Positions 1-12,789 of a stretch of 64,000 nt of DNA are shown piece by piece. The first letter of the stretch is position 1. Each line of letters opens with the position of its first letter. The position numbers were made by a program, and so were the translations under genes. This DNA comes from Agrocybe praecox (Eukaryota; Basidiomycota; Agaricomycetes; Agaricales; Agrocybaceae), in assembly GCA_964017145.1 (NCBI GenBank), contig OZ024848.1, positions 3,629,835-3,693,834 on the forward strand. Reading direction: 5' to 3'. The notes under the pieces are model-generated. The model was not told the DNA's origin and did not search any database. It saw nothing but the letters and a program-made list of their open reading frames with translations.

Positions 1-276
1 ATTCAAGCCACAGCATACAACATCAACCGCGTAGCCATTGAAGATCATCCAGAATGGCCATCATTTATCTTCAAAGTCAGGGGAGAATGCAACAAGATCG
101 AAGTTGATGAAGAGACAAGGAAATGGATCAAGAACAGCGAAAAACACCTTCGCACTCCCCAAGTCACTTGTCTGTCCGCTTTTTTCTCTCTTCCTCATCT
201 TATACTCGTTCTGATACAATACATTCGATCACCTCCTAACTTCCCTCCTACTACCACATCCCTTGAACAAGTATAA
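1..276 (+). CDS. 3' end of an unknown gene (partial)
   Basis: Frame 1 is open from the first base to a TAA at 274-276, giving 91 residues with no start in view. The first half is mixed charged and hydrophobic (for example FIFKVRGECNKIEVDEE). The last part is hydrophobic and Pro-rich and could be read into a 3' UTR. It is followed by T-rich DNA with AATAAA at about 326-331, which fits a transcript end. I recognise no family. It could be the last exon of a host gene or of an element lying to the left. Confidence 0.35.
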   Translation: MQATAYNINRVAIEDHPEWPSFIFKVRGECNKIEVDEETRKWIKNSEKHLRTPQVTCLSAFFSLPHLILVLIQYIRSPPNFPPTTTSLEQV

Positions 277-468
277 TGTATTGGAAGGCTGTGATGTATT
301 TTTTTATGTATTTTTTTAATTTTTATAAATAAACACAAACCACGCAATTTTTGACTGTGGAAAATAATCAAGTGTTAGCAGCCAATCAAAACCAAACAGT
401 AGAGTTTTTTTTTGGAATTAACAACCAGGGCCACAAGCGAAACTGATTCCAATATAACCACCAAGACG

Positions 469-1272
469 ATGAACATTCTTGACTCCTCTCAAACCCCTCT
501 TCGCCCTCAAACTGCACTTTTTGTCAGTGAAAGCGATGCCGAAATTGCCAGAAAACACTTTTCCTCCAGTGAAAACTTAATGCAGCTATATGGACGCCAG
601 ATAGCTATGCCCCAATCCCACCACAGTCAAAACTATGCTGACAGCAAGCGAGAACGGATTTTCAGATGCCCTAAGTGGTACATTAATCATCTAGACATAG
701 AGTGTGTTGAAGAAGAAACAGCATTTCTTGACGTACCTTGGCGAATTGAAGCAATACATTATAAAGGAATCTCCATTCGCCGTAACAATCGAATAATTCT
801 GAAAGGAATCACTAGTCACGACGTCACCTACATGGTTCATCGAAGGCGGAACGACAATGGTATATTTGCCTGTATTGAAATCATTCCTGTTCAGCTGCGC
901 AGAGATGGACCAGCATTTGATATGTATGGATGGCCACCTTTTATTTTGGTTGTTGCGGCGCACAAAACAACTTTACACCCAGTCAAGCCAATAATGTCCA
1001 AATACCGAGTATGGGAAAACATCAAGGACGTAGGACAACAAGCCTTAACCTCAACACAGTCGAAAATGGAACAAGAACAACCGGATCAACAAGGCTCGGA
1101 TCACTTCCGCATGCCAATCTATTCTGCGCTAGCTAATGACATAATCATTAACACGCAAAACCCATCATTCTTTTTCCATCCCCCAAACTCTTGTTCAAAC
1201 CTTTATCCTCCTATACTTCTACCTGTCCCTTACCCAATTTTTCCACGCTTTAATGATGCTGATGGCAATTAA
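469..1272 (+). CDS. Hypothetical protein, 267 residues
   Basis: Single open frame. The first ATG is at 469; the frame opens further upstream but only from a TTG, so I chose the ATG. The N-terminal third is polar and Ser/Gln-rich. The centre (about residues 65-165) looks folded, with alternating hydrophobic and charged residues and motifs such as PKWYINHLDIECVEEE and DVTYMVHRRRNDNG. The C-terminal 80 residues are Pro/Ser/Asn-rich. No signal peptide, membrane segment or known catalytic motif is visible. I do not recognise the family. The frame is longer than chance and lies on the same strand as the cassette downstream, but the 2.2 kb gap argues against a direct link. Confidence 0.45.
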   Translation: MNILDSSQTPLRPQTALFVSESDAEIARKHFSSSENLMQLYGRQIAMPQSHHSQNYADSKRERIFRCPKWYINHLDIECVEEETAFLDVPWRIEAIHYKGISIRRNNRIILKGITSHDVTYMVHRRRNDNGIFACIEIIPVQLRRDGPAFDMYGWPPFILVVAAHKTTLHPVKPIMSKYRVWENIKDVGQQALTSTQSKMEQEQPDQQGSDHFRMPIYSALANDIIINTQNPSFFFHPPNSCSNLYPPILLPVPYPIFPRFNDADGN

Positions 1273-3480
1273 AAACCTGGTTACCATGATTTGCGTACAA
1301 CTGTTATGTTTATTTTTTAAATTCATTTCTTCGACATACATATATTTACTCTTCTTAGTACCAAGTATGCTAGAGGCATAAGTAGTATTAGAGTAGATTT
1401 TATTTTTTTGTATTTGTTGTTTATTTATCATTATCTTGGACTCATATCTATTTGGTACTGTGTTACATGCTTGAGTTCCTTGCTTAAACAACTAGTTGCA
1501 ACTGAGGGCAGTTGAAATCTGTTCCCGCGGATGTCAGACATGCTTTTTGTTTGATATAAAACCAGTATGTTTAAAGCAAGAACATATACATGTATAACAC
1601 AGAAATTATATTTTATCATGAAACACTATCTTTCCTTGTTGTTATAGTAATAGTTGTCTTGACGCGTTGGCATAGTGTTATTCCTACCTTTGCATAGTGA
1701 TACACTGTTTCAACAAGTTACGCATAGCTTTAGCACTCTTTGTAACCATACACACAGCCCTGTGTAACCTTGTGAACCATCACGCCATCGTTATAGTAGT
1801 GCACAGCAGTTCTGTATGCTAATTACTTAAAAAGAGTATGTAGCTCCCACATTCTACTTGTTTCAAAGTCATAGAAACAATTGGGGCTGTGCTCAAGAAA
1901 AGTATAAAAGGGCACCAAAATTTGGAACAAAGAGAGGAAGACACCTTATTTTTTCCCTTCTGATTTTATTACCAACTTAAACACTAGACTCTGTGTCTGT
2001 GTTCTTCTGCTTATATCTTCAAGTTGTATAGAATACAAGCTTGGAATATACACTATCTACTACCTGAAACACTGCTGTCCATTTGTTATTACTTAAGCAA
2101 GAAGTCTGTCTTCTCAATCCAAGTACGTAACCTTTAGTCTCAATTAAAGCTAACAAGATTCCACCTCACAGAAGTTCAACATTCCGTCACAACTTTGCAT
2201 ATAACACTGTCCAATCTCGAATTGCATTACCACTTCAATTACGTTACCAAATCCATCGTCACGTAGTCAGAGTTGTTAATATCACTGTCTACGTTAACTT
2301 GTACTTTCCCTTCAACTCAGAACAGTTGTCATATATCTCATATTTTCGAGATTATAGAGTGTAGTTAGGACCTCCCGAACTAACTGGAATATCCCAAAGA
2401 TCATCTCTTTCGGTAAACCCAGGTGAATAACTTTTTCACGTTGACAGCGGATTAGGTACGGCGGTGAGTTATGAAAGCAGGGACGGATGAAGCGAAGCAA
2501 TATGTACAGCGGGAGGACACGGACACGAATGCCGGACGGTCTGGTCAGAAACGATAGCAATCGATACGTATGTATGTACTTACATACACCCATAAACTGC
2601 GAAAACGAAAGCGAAAAGGAAAACCCACAAAACCATGTTCCCAAAACAGCACGAAATACGAACATTCGTCGATCGAGGACCAATCACATCGGCTATTTGC
2701 ATCACGTAATGCAATCAATGCGGGGATGTGGATGCATATGTTTACGGTCGGCCATCATGCATCATGCATCACTGCCAGCTTCATTTGCACTTTGCACGGA
2801 CTGTACACCGAGAGCTATGGGACAAGACAGGTTCGACTGTATTGAAAATGATAGGAATGATCGGCATGTATCAAAACCGGGGAACCATCACTCATGACGA
2901 AGACCCCCATACTTATCACTGGGTTCTGCAAGTTCCCGTATGGTGCACCGTTTCGGACAAAAATACAGGTCACGCCGTTTCCTTTTTTTAGATATTGCAA
3001 TTTCTTGCGATATCTATCGATCACTACCGAAATCGTGACTTCTTTATGATATCTTGTGATTCGTAAAGATTCGCGCCCTGTCTTGATTATGCGTGAATAT
3101 TCGCGACGTTTCTTTACGCATTGTGAAGATGTCTCTTAGACACCCCATTTTTCTGTGTCATTTAAATACTTGCAAATTGCGATTTCTAACGATCGTGATG
3201 CTTCGCTAGTGAAGAAACAGCTACATACCCGGAAATGTATTTTTGGTGTTTTTGTGAATCGTTGCGAACTGTAATGCTCTCCTTCTGTTGTTCTTTTTTT
3301 TTTTTGCATGACTGTGTCCTACTTTTTTGTAAAATAGTTCCGTTTCGCGAATAGAAGTATTCAAACTTTAAATTTTAATACTATACAATTTAAAAATTTT
3401 TGCCGATACTCTTCATGGATTCATATTTCTTCGGCACCTAGCATCTCCTCGTCCTCCAACTCAACTTCTCAACGTACATT
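1273..3480. other. Intergenic stretch with a TATA-like box
   Basis: No convincing gene. A TATAAA box at 1903-1908 sits in a 500 bp stretch of LTR-like base composition that could be a solo LTR, but I cannot define its ends. At about 3055-3125 the short motif TTCGCG or TTTACGCA recurs several times near the start of the next gene. Frames at 2312-3024 are short, overlap on both strands and look random. Confidence 0.3.
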
Positions 3481-6400
3481 ATGTCTGATCTATACACCGA
3501 CTATAATCCTATGCTTCGAGAGCGACTGGAGTGTACGGCCTGCTCTGAATGCGGAGGTTTCGTCGCTTGCACGCCCGATGGCGACTTGCGTTGTGTTGGT
3601 GTCATGTTTCATTTTCTGCGGCGTTATACTGATAGACTTTGTCTCAGTTTCCCAATCACCCCCTCGAACGATGTCAAGGCTGTCGCCATTTTTGGTATGT
3701 ACACCGCAGCCCGCCTTTGCCTGACGGCCACCCCAACAAGCAGCATGATAGAGGGGCTGTACCAAATGGACAATGTGGCGGTTTCTATCACGTTAGTCGT
3801 GTTTTGCTAATTTTCAAAAATCATCAATACCCAACTGATTCGGATGCTCATCTTTAGTCTGGCCCTTATAAACTCGAGACACCTTGTGATCACTGTGACA
3901 AGCTGTACTGGGAGCATCGGCAGGTTATGGGTCCTATGCCTGCGCCCTCACATCACCGACCCTCATCTGCTCCTGGTCCATCATCTGTCACTCCTCTGCT
4001 ATTGGCTCCTCCTCCTCTATCTTCTGCCCCTTCTTCTTCTTCTGCCCCTTCTTCTTCGCGGATCCTGTTTGTACCCTCTCCCATAGCTGCACTGGGACAC
4101 ATTCCTTCCACGGGAACAGGCGCTGGTCCAGTGATCACTTGTAACGAAGCACGAACCACTACACTGGCTGTTCGCACAGCCAGCGCTGCGCGCATGAATC
4201 AATCAGCACGCACCGCAGAGACCAGTGGTCATAATGCCTCACGCTCAGGCTCACGCCGAGGGGGCCCTCGGCGCAGTTCGGGCTCATCGACCCCTGCACC
4301 ACAACTTGTTGGTTTCTCCTGTGTCATTATTCCTGCTCCTGTACGTCCGTTCCGAATAATTTTCGTCTGACGTTCAATGTTGAAATATTTCCCAGCTCTT
4401 GACGTCGCCTCATTGCAATCAGGATATAGAGTTCCCTGATATTCGTGTCGACCAGCCTCAATGGTCTGCCCTGGTCCAGAGGTGTCGTGCTTTAGGTCTT
4501 GTTGCTATGTTTGAGGCACCTTCCGACGTTACCTCGGGTGATCTTCTTCACTTGTTGTCCCAGTCGATTCGCACTCAGCTCGAATCTCATGGATATATTC
4601 TTCCTGGTCCGCCACCCGACCATGTGTTCACAAATGATCTCTTCGATGAACCATTCTACATTCTGCGCAGCAGCGTGCGATACAATATCTACTCTTTTAT
4701 TCCGCATCCTACACTCAACGCCAACAACTTTTCCCTCGCGGCATTGACCCAAATTTCCAAGAAGCCTGGCAATCCATTGCGCGATAACACCAGCCATTTA
4801 TTTACTGTAGGTCAGTAAACTCCTTGATTTAATTGCATTCAAATTGTTGTACTCAACGCTGCTACCAGTCCTACGTTTTGGTCATATATCTGGTCCCCTG
4901 GCCTACCCATCTCTTTGTCCCGAGGAATCGGCAAGTCCTGAGCTACCGCACACCTGTTTTTCAACTCGTGCATTCCATGGCCTGTCTTTTGGAGCCAGCT
5001 CTCTGGGCGACTTGAATGTATACACCATGCCGACCCCTGCCTGCTTGCCCCGTTGTACCTTCACTGAGTCGCCTCAGCCTGAACGCGATGGAGATGACCA
5101 CGAGGCCGGCGAAGAAGTCGTCAATGATGTTCGTTCTTTCCATTTTGCTCTGTGAAATTTCTACTGATTGTTTCTGCGCTTAGGATCTTGATATCCCGGA
5201 ATTGCTTTCTCCAACTCCCTCTGAAATAGACATCGAGATTACCGAGATTCCTTCACCTCCTTTCCATCATGTCATCCCGCTTCCAGCCTTTCCGACCGAC
5301 GACCAGATCTATCGCCATTTTCAGAAGATCGTACGGCATATGCACTTTAATGCTACTATGCCGCTAAGCCTTTCAACAACTCCCTTCATCATCCGAGCAA
5401 CCAGTCTCAATGCGCTCGCTCAGCAGCTGTGCACTATTGGGTCTCACATCTGTAGTGGTCGCGCGGACTCGCACTCCGGCGAGTCAGTGCCCAGGGTTGA
5501 TGGTGTCGAAAGCCTCAGGCCCTCAGGCAATTTGAGAGCATTAATGCTTCAACAATCACCTGCACGTTCTTTCGAAATGTGAGTAAAATTGGTTTATCTT
5601 TCAATCTAAACCACTAATAACCTCTATCTTCAGTGCTATACGACGACGAGACAACAATCACTCGATTTCCACTGGCTCTGGAATAGACGCAGCTGCGCTG
5701 TGCCGTGCCGTATATTCCTTCGAAGAGAGGCAGTCTTTGTGGGCTCCTGCTAATTATGGCACACACGGCAATGTCCCTATCATCAATGATTCAGGCGCTT
5801 ATCTTGTCGCTGACAATGTTCTCGACGACTACCGAACTGTTGGCTTCCTCATTGGCACCAATATTTTTTGGTTTGGGAAGGGCCTTTTCTTTGACAGGTG
5901 GCTCGCTGCTTTGTTGATCCTGCGTGAACGCCTATTTCTTTTAACACTTGCCCAGATTGCAGAGCTTGATCCAGAACTTGCCGCGTTTGTTGCGCCGTGG
6001 TACCAACTGAGTACCAACGGCCCATTGCCCTCCGATATGCGTCACAGTGCAGTCCAGCTACTCATCAGCGAGTTAAATATCTCTGTAAGTATATTTGCCG
6101 CTTGTCCAACAGTTTGGTTCTGACCTTTTTGCTGCTGACAGCCCGACACCTTCCCCCGACAACGCACCTCCGAACAACACCAGGCCTATACGACTGCCTT
6201 ACTTTCCAAATTAATGTTTGGCCACCCCAATGCTTGGAGTTCCCTGGAAGTAGAGGCGTTGGCGGAAGGCATGAATATTTTGTACAGACTACACATCAAT
6301 TCGCCTACTCGTCCCAGTAGAATGTTTGATGTAAGTCCTATACCAAATATTGTTGAATATGTCCATTCACCCCAATCGCCCATAGCTTTTCGACCAGGAA

Positions 6401-7064
6401 TCCGCCATCGACGTATGCTACATGTGTCGTGTCGCTTTCGATCGCCATATCTCCTCTCCTGAAAGGATTTTCCCACATCTCGCAGTAGGCCATGACTTTG
6501 ATGGACCCCACGAAGGCCCAGCTGAAGTATCTTGTCGGCTTTTCGAGACGCGTTTGAAAACGTATCTCGCCGGCGTAGGGCATCCGCCTAACACCCGGGG
6601 TTCCTTGGTGTCTGAAGAAGACTACGAAAATGGCCTGAATAAACCCCTTTTGCGGACGAAACTTTTCCTTGTCGCTATCACTGGGGTCGATCTCGCTCCT
6701 CTTGGTAGTCGAGACCCCCTCAAAGTCAGTTTTTTTAAATATTAATCTTTGTTCAATGACTCACCTCTTTTCGAAATAGATCTATCTCAAAAAGCACTGG
6801 TCTACTCAGTCCAGTACACCCACTACTGGGACTTCAGAGCAACCTATCGAGGTCGATGGAGGCTCGTTGACTGACATAATAAACCCCGCCGCAGCAGACA
6901 CTGACGCTTTGCGAGATTCTACTATTTCCTGGCATACGTGCTTTACCAATGGCGATGTTTTTCTTACATTGCCACTCATAGACAAATTGGCGAACCAGGA
7001 GAAATTTGACCAGTGGTTTCATAGTCAACTAGTGAACAACGCAGGGGATTACACTATTCTATAG
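3481..7064 (+). CDS. HECT-like E3 ubiquitin ligase domain protein with Cys-rich N-terminus
   Basis: Ten exons join in one frame: 3481-3594, 3648-3791, 3858-4340, 4396-4810, 4869-5128, 5184-5578, 5634-6084, 6142-6330, 6386-6724 and 6780-7064, giving 1024 residues. Nearly all introns are 50-70 bp GT-AG. Residues 10-110 are Cys/His-rich (CSECGG, CQGCRHFW, CGGFY, CDHC), like a zinc-binding cluster. A Ser/Pro/Arg-rich linker follows. The last 420 residues resemble a HECT domain: GSGIDAAAL near residue 618, a VGFLIGTNIFW segment like the FRxxGRxxG region, TLAQIAELDPEL, and near the end HTCFTNGDVFLTLP. The Cys of TCF (about residue 984) sits where the ubiquitin-accepting Cys lies, some 40 residues from the C-terminus. 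In this family that Cys takes ubiquitin from an E2 and passes it to substrate. Function here is inferred. It is the first gene of the co-directional cassette. Confidence 0.72.
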
Positions 7065-7234
7065 ATATTTAGATATACATGGTGTCGTGTTATTTAATTA
7101 GATGTGTCTTAATTATAATTTTCAAACTTACATCATTAAAGTCTGAGACAAGGCTTTGTCTCAGGACCGTACTGGTATTTTGCGAGTGTCAACAGTCAAA
7201 AAATTGACTTGCTTTCTTCCCTTTCAAAAGTATC

Positions 7235-9264
7235 ATGAATCCCGAAGATCCAGCTGATTTTTTTCATCGAAACTTGACCCAGTTCTGGCTACCGAGTGCT
7301 TCCACATCAAGCTCAAGTCATTCTCCAGGCACCATCGCTCCTAACGCTACTTTATCGCCTAGTCGTGTGCCAAGCGAACCACCTTATTCACAACCTTCAG
7401 CTGAAGAGTTAGTCATTCAGGTATTTCTTCTTTTCCTCTTTAAATGAACTTTGGTGACGACAATAGACAGAGTGCCTCAAATGAGCCGACTGTTGCATCT
7501 GTGCCCTCTACAGAAGGTAGTGGTAGATCCAGAGGCAGACCCAGGGGCACTAGAGGCGGACGAGCTTCTAGACGTGGCATATCAACGCCATACACTGCGG
7601 AGCGGAGGATGACTCGATCTCGCGCGAGCCTGGAGTCCAGCGTATCATCACTTCCCTCAATAGGACTTGGGCAATCACAGTCCACTAACACGGGAGAAGT
7701 GGCCCCACCTCAACGAGCCGCTAGCCTTCCAATTGAGCCCACAGACTTGGATGCAACGTCGCAACCGATTCTACCTGGAGAAGTTCCATTGGCCTTGGAC
7801 ATCCCTCGCGGTCCAGGTCGTGATGATAATCGCGCAGGTGCTGGCCATCCTGCTGTGCAACGTCCTCTACCTGTCGAGCAAGCGCAGAATATATTGCCAG
7901 CTCCACCTGGAGACGTACAATCTTCTGGTCGTGTACAACGTCCTCTACTTGGCGAGCAAACACGGACTGCGTTCGTACCACGTCCATCTGGAGATGTACA
8001 ATCTTTGTCCAATGGAGCTCGCGGTCCAGGTCGTGATGATGTTCGCGCAGTCCAGCCCACTATTCCTTTTGCTGCATCTGTGAATCAAGCGTCTTTTGAG
8101 GATCCTGCTGCAGACGATGTTGCTGCTCTCCGTGCCATGCTTGCCAACCCTTTTGCAGCCAACTTTTTTAACAGTGATCTACCTCCTCTTGCTGTCCCAC
8201 AAGCTACCCCTCCTTCAGCTGCCAGTACGCATGCGACAATCCGACAATCTGTTCCCCCTCGTCCAGTTGGGGCCCCTCTTTCCGGCCCGATGCCCATCTC
8301 GTTAAACAGTCGGACTCGTCGCTGCGCTTATTATGTCGGGATACGCCATCAGCACAACTCGGGGACGAGTAGGGCGTTTATTGACGATCATTCGCCCATC
8401 ACCAATGATTTGACAGGCGTCTTAAAGCATATTCTTGAGCTGGACAATCATATCAGCGAGGCTATCCGGGCGTGCAACCAAGAACACAACATTAAGATTG
8501 GCACATCTGTTCAGCCTGTTCCAATGGATCAGGACTTCATGGACTTTAGGTATCAATTTGAGGAGCATGGCTTGTTCACCGCAGTTCTTGCTTCGCCTGG
8601 GCGGTACACTCTTTGTCCAGCGGAAGAGTCGGCAAACACTTCGTCTGTCAGGCGTACTTTTGCAGACATTCCCGTTTTCTGTTTTTATTTATATCAGTCC
8701 GCTCTACCCACCACGACTCCCGACCAGACACTGTCCGCTCGACAATCCACAACTCCTGACCAGACACCGTGGGACACGATCGACGAATATCTCGCGGACG
8801 CCTATACATCTCAACGAACTCGTCTCCAGGCCTTTATCCAACCGAATAATGGCATTTCGACTTTGGCCCAAAGAGTTTACGCCTGTCGAACGATCATAGA
8901 AGTGTGGCAAGACCTCGTGGTGACTCAGACAGACCGTTTTCAACTGTCTGATACTGTGTCCACTCGCACCAAGCTCTGTGAATGGTTCGGTTTGACCGCC
9001 GATTCATTCAATCAAGGCTCTACGCTCTTGAACCACATGGCGTCTTTTACTGAGCAATTTACTTCCAGTGCTGGGCTAAGGGAAAATGAGAGGAAGATTT
9101 GGGCCGTCATCAAGGCTCTCGATGATCCCGAGGGTCCGCTCAGGCAAGGCGATGTGGCCGCCGCTGTGCGATCCACCTCCACAGAGGTTAGCCACGCACG
9201 CCGATACAAATTAAATCCGTTTATTAGGGATCTTAATGCTGTACTAGGCATAAATCGTCATTGA
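7235..9264 (+). CDS. Unknown protein with AT-hook-like segment, 659 residues
   Basis: Two exons, 7235-7420 and 7471-9264, with a 50 bp intron ending at CAG; the join keeps frame. Residues 1-75 are Ser/Pro-rich. Around residues 78-100 a basic Gly/Arg run with GRSRGRPRGTRGG resembles an AT-hook, a minor-groove DNA-binding motif, followed by more Ser/Arg. Residues 175-265 hold a degenerate internal repeat: PRGPGRDD and RGPGRDD, QRPLPVEQ and QRPLLGEQ, each encoded by near-identical DNA at 7800-8045. The C-terminal 370 residues look folded and mostly helical, starting near RRCAYYVGIRHQHN. I recognise no family. It lies 170 bp after the HECT-like gene and 200 bp before the integrase gene, all on one strand, so it may belong to the same element. 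Confidence 0.62.
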
Positions 9265-10261
9265 TGGCCCTCTAAAATTTCAACTACTTTACTCATGGAT
9301 TGTATGTTGAATACTTTCTTGTAATACATCATCATTATAATAGTATGTTTGAAATTTGTTTTAAAACATGTGATGTCATGAGTCTCAATTAGTATTAAAA
9401 CCACTCCAAAACTTATTCATCTTACTGTCCGTCTCGTCCAAACCGGTCTTTATTTGTCGTCATGACTGGCATCAGAATGCGCATACACCAGCAGTATCAA
9501 GACCTTTGGGTCGACGTTGATCAAGCATGTTACAGCGCCCTAATGAACGAGACTGTAGAACATCATATCATCAGATATAGAATTTGGCAATTCGAGGAAA
9601 ACATACATAGGGTAGGTAAACCATCGGACTGTCGTTTACTGCGGCTAACACTATATGCAGCACTGTCTGCTTTTTCACAGAGACGAGCTGTACCTATTCG
9701 ACCAAGAGCTTCGTGCTATGAGACTTGCTTTGGAAACGAACTCCTTGCACTACTTTCATAGGCAGGTTTCACTCTCTATTGTCGATGTTATTGAACCTGA
9801 TTTGTTGCCTGTCTAATTGATAGGGGCCGTCATAACCAAAAACTTGAGGAGCTATGGGTAGGAGTCACATGCCAATGATTCAGGCGTTCGCCCGGCAACT
9901 GTACATCATATTTTAACAACTCAGAAATCAGAATACATACAATTCTCACTTACTTCCAGCAGTTGAGACTTGGTTGAGACACCGGCCCTTGCACGACGTC
10001 ATACTGATATGTCTTCCGAAATAAACAAACAAAAATACCAAATTTTGTGGAGGAGTCTACGCTTGTCTTCGCTTCCAATTCAGTGCTGCTAAGCACTCGC
10101 CTTCGTTCTTGGTTGAGAATCTAATGGATGACTTGCAAGAGCCAGTCGCGTTGAACAACCTCCGTACCGCATACCACGAAATCGACCGTACTGTAACACG
10201 GGCGCTGCTTACCCGTGTGGGCGATTCTACACAGCTCGGTATTGTTCGGAGGGATGTCCTG

Positions 10262-10271
10262 CGTTTCCTGC
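10262..10271. repeat. Left target-site duplication of the KDZ element
   Basis: CGTTTCCTGC stands here and again at 16257-16266. Taking out one copy plus everything between joins RRDVLRFLQ to VAEI and then, across a 58 bp intron, to the rest of the integrase gene in the same frame. Confidence 0.8.
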
Positions 10272-10442
10272 AGTACTTTACTCTGCCCCACGACTACCAA
10301 CCGGACCTGACCAGAAACAAGCAGGTCTGACCAGAAACAAGTGGGTCTGACTGAGTCTGAGCAGAACTGACCGTTACTAAGTGTTTCTGACCATACTTTT
10401 GGTAGTACAGGGTTCAGTCACTATCAAAGTTAAATATAACTA

Positions 10443-12724
10443 TTAGTCCATATCATTCAAGTTGTTTGATTCCCCAAATCCATCATATCCACCCTCGTTT
10501 TCATTAACCTCATCATTACACTTTCTTTTCTTCTTTTCTTCTTGTTGCTTCTGCTTTCTAATCACATGTTGCGTGTGATAGAAAAGCATGGAATGTAAAA
10601 ACCAGTCAAAATTACCAGGAGTTATCCGTTTCAGAATTGACTCAAAACCACCAAGCCATGAGTTTAAATGTTCGCAAACCTAGTAGATTAAATTAGATAA
10701 GTAAAGTTTGCAAGTGTAAAAAAAAAACTTACTTGGGTATCAAATGCCCGTTTCAGACGAGGATTATCATCTTTATCGACAACAGGCACCACCAGATTAG
10801 GTTGAGATCCATCTGTTGGGGCAGGATTACACCATTCACGACATATCTCATCTGAGGCCTTGTGATTAGTATAATGATATGAGTCAACTACAAATCGTGT
10901 TGTTTCAAACCAATCTTCATGAGCCTTGGTTGCCACAAGATGCTTTAGAACAACACAAGCCTTGTCAATGCAAATGAAGTTTGGACAATCATCTTTGGAA
11001 CGATAAATGGAGTTGAGGAATTTCATGATGTTGGAGGGAGATTCAGACCGAGCAAATTTGGCCCAAGCAATAACCACTCCACATGGAGCACATGCAGTTT
11101 CGACACAATAGAATCGATTGGGACTGAAATAATTTTTGACTTGGCGTTCAGGAAGTGATGGACTGTCATGGGGATGTGATGGATGTTGAATAGGAGTAGA
11201 AAGCCATGGAAGGTTTTCACCTGGCTGCCGAAGCATTCTCCGTACACCAGCCAAAGCTCCAGGAGTACGGGTTTGAATATGCTTGTTCCATTGGGTTTGA
11301 TGCTGAAGACAGGCTTGAGTACCAGAAACTCGAAGGCGATCACAATCCACAACCCGGCATTGGTTACCCATCTTGCGTTCATGAACAGCACAGAATGAAC
11401 CACCTCTTGCATTGAGTAGTTCATTCTCGCAGTTGGGATATGCACAAAATATTGGCCCCATGACAATGCCATCAAGAACATGCATAGTCACCATGGCACC
11501 ATCAATTTCCATCTCAGTAGAAGTGGGTGACGATCTGTATGGTTGAGTACACTCTGAGCACAAATGGTCATTTGGTGCACTAATAACTCCATTCTGACCT
11601 ATAAATCAAAAGCTAGATTAGTAATGAAGTTGTTGAATAAAGTTTGATTACTGGCCTAAAAGCTCATAAGCTCCACGTGTAACATCACTGATAGGTAATG
11701 ATTGATTGAGTTCAAAAGTCTTCTTTTGACTTGCTGCAATAACCCGTATAGTTTCTTGAACAAAAGTTTGCCAAATATGACGACGTGTCAATTGGGCAGA
11801 ATAATCAGGATGTGCTTGGCCAAAGGTGTTGTTCCAATATTCGGTAAAGGCTGCAGCAGAACCATGAAAGCTATACATGCCATTGACCACTGCATTCCCA
11901 AAAGTTCGATCAATCCAGAGATTTGAACCAACTTTTAGGTATTTGGCTGAATTTGAGTACTGGATTAGTTGTGAGGTTGATTCCTGATCAATTGATTTGT
12001 GATCAGCATAGTACTTGGAATTGCAATGAGAACATAGCCCTGATAGAACTGAAACATTCTTGTAGATTGTGGTGCCTTTGATTAGGGTAACCAGAGGAAT
12101 ATCTCGTTGGCGAGTAATTTAGCATATAGACCATCGAGAGCAATCAGGATCATTGCACTCCATTATAGCTGGACAAATGAGATGAATTGCAGAGATTTTG
12201 GAATGGGAGATCATAACCAACTTCCGCTTCACTTTGCGAGATGATGAAGAGTAAGTAGGCATTAAACCGAGAAGTTCAGCTAGCTGATCTAGCTTTAACG
12301 CAACAGGATTGGTCATAGCATCAGTATCGCCATCTGAAAGTCGCTCTTTGTGTTTGAGTAGAGTTTTGGATTGGTCCCCTAAGCGGTCAAAAAGAGCTCT
12401 AGCCAATGGAGTGATCCAACTTGTTGTAGTCTGGTTTCTTTCTCCATCAAGAATACCAGTTTTTTGACGATTATGGAGGTTGAGAAGATCTGGGATTTCA
12501 GTAAGACTGAATAAAACTAGAAGAACAGTTGACAGAGAAACACGAGAGCTGAAAGTTTCAAGAATAAAGTCACTGAAGACTTTGAATGAGATGTTTGGAA
12601 ATGGCTGTGTTGGAGTTGCAGCAACAGAAGGCAGGAAAGCAAGTAAAACCAAAAGAGTTAGAAAGGTTGATGCTGAAACCATGGATGCCAAGGCTGGAAT
12701 ATGCAAAAGTAATGCAGAGAGCAT
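10443..12724 (-). pseudogene. KDZ transposase with CxC5/CxC6-like cysteine clusters
   Basis: I start it at the ATG at 12724 (MLSALLLHIPAL); the frame opens upstream only from a TTG. Read on the minus strand, the first large exon runs to 11652 and contains one in-frame TAA at 12119-12121, between CNDPDCSRWSIC and ITRQRDIPLVTL, exactly inside a CxC5-like cluster (more Cys follow in LCSHCNSKYY). The next exon (about 11598-10734) has the CxC6-like cluster (CAYPNCENELL, CAVHER, CRVVDCDRL) and the start of the transposase core: FICIDKAC and FVVDSYHYTNH supply candidate catalytic Asp residues. The last exon 10679-10443 holds CEHLNSWLGGFESILKR, with the candidate Glu. The intron at about 11599-11651 does not join in frame by simple GT-AG rules, a second sign of decay. 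The enzyme would excise and insert the element; this copy looks inactive. Confidence 0.78.
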
Positions 12725-12789
12725 GCTGTGAATGCAAGACAAAAACACATATATCAATATACTAATTATATTACAATTCTCCAAAGTAC

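Noticed and set aside
1600..2180. Solo LTR
   Set aside because: A TATA box and LTR-like composition are present, but no matching second copy, TG...CA ends or target duplication could be fixed.
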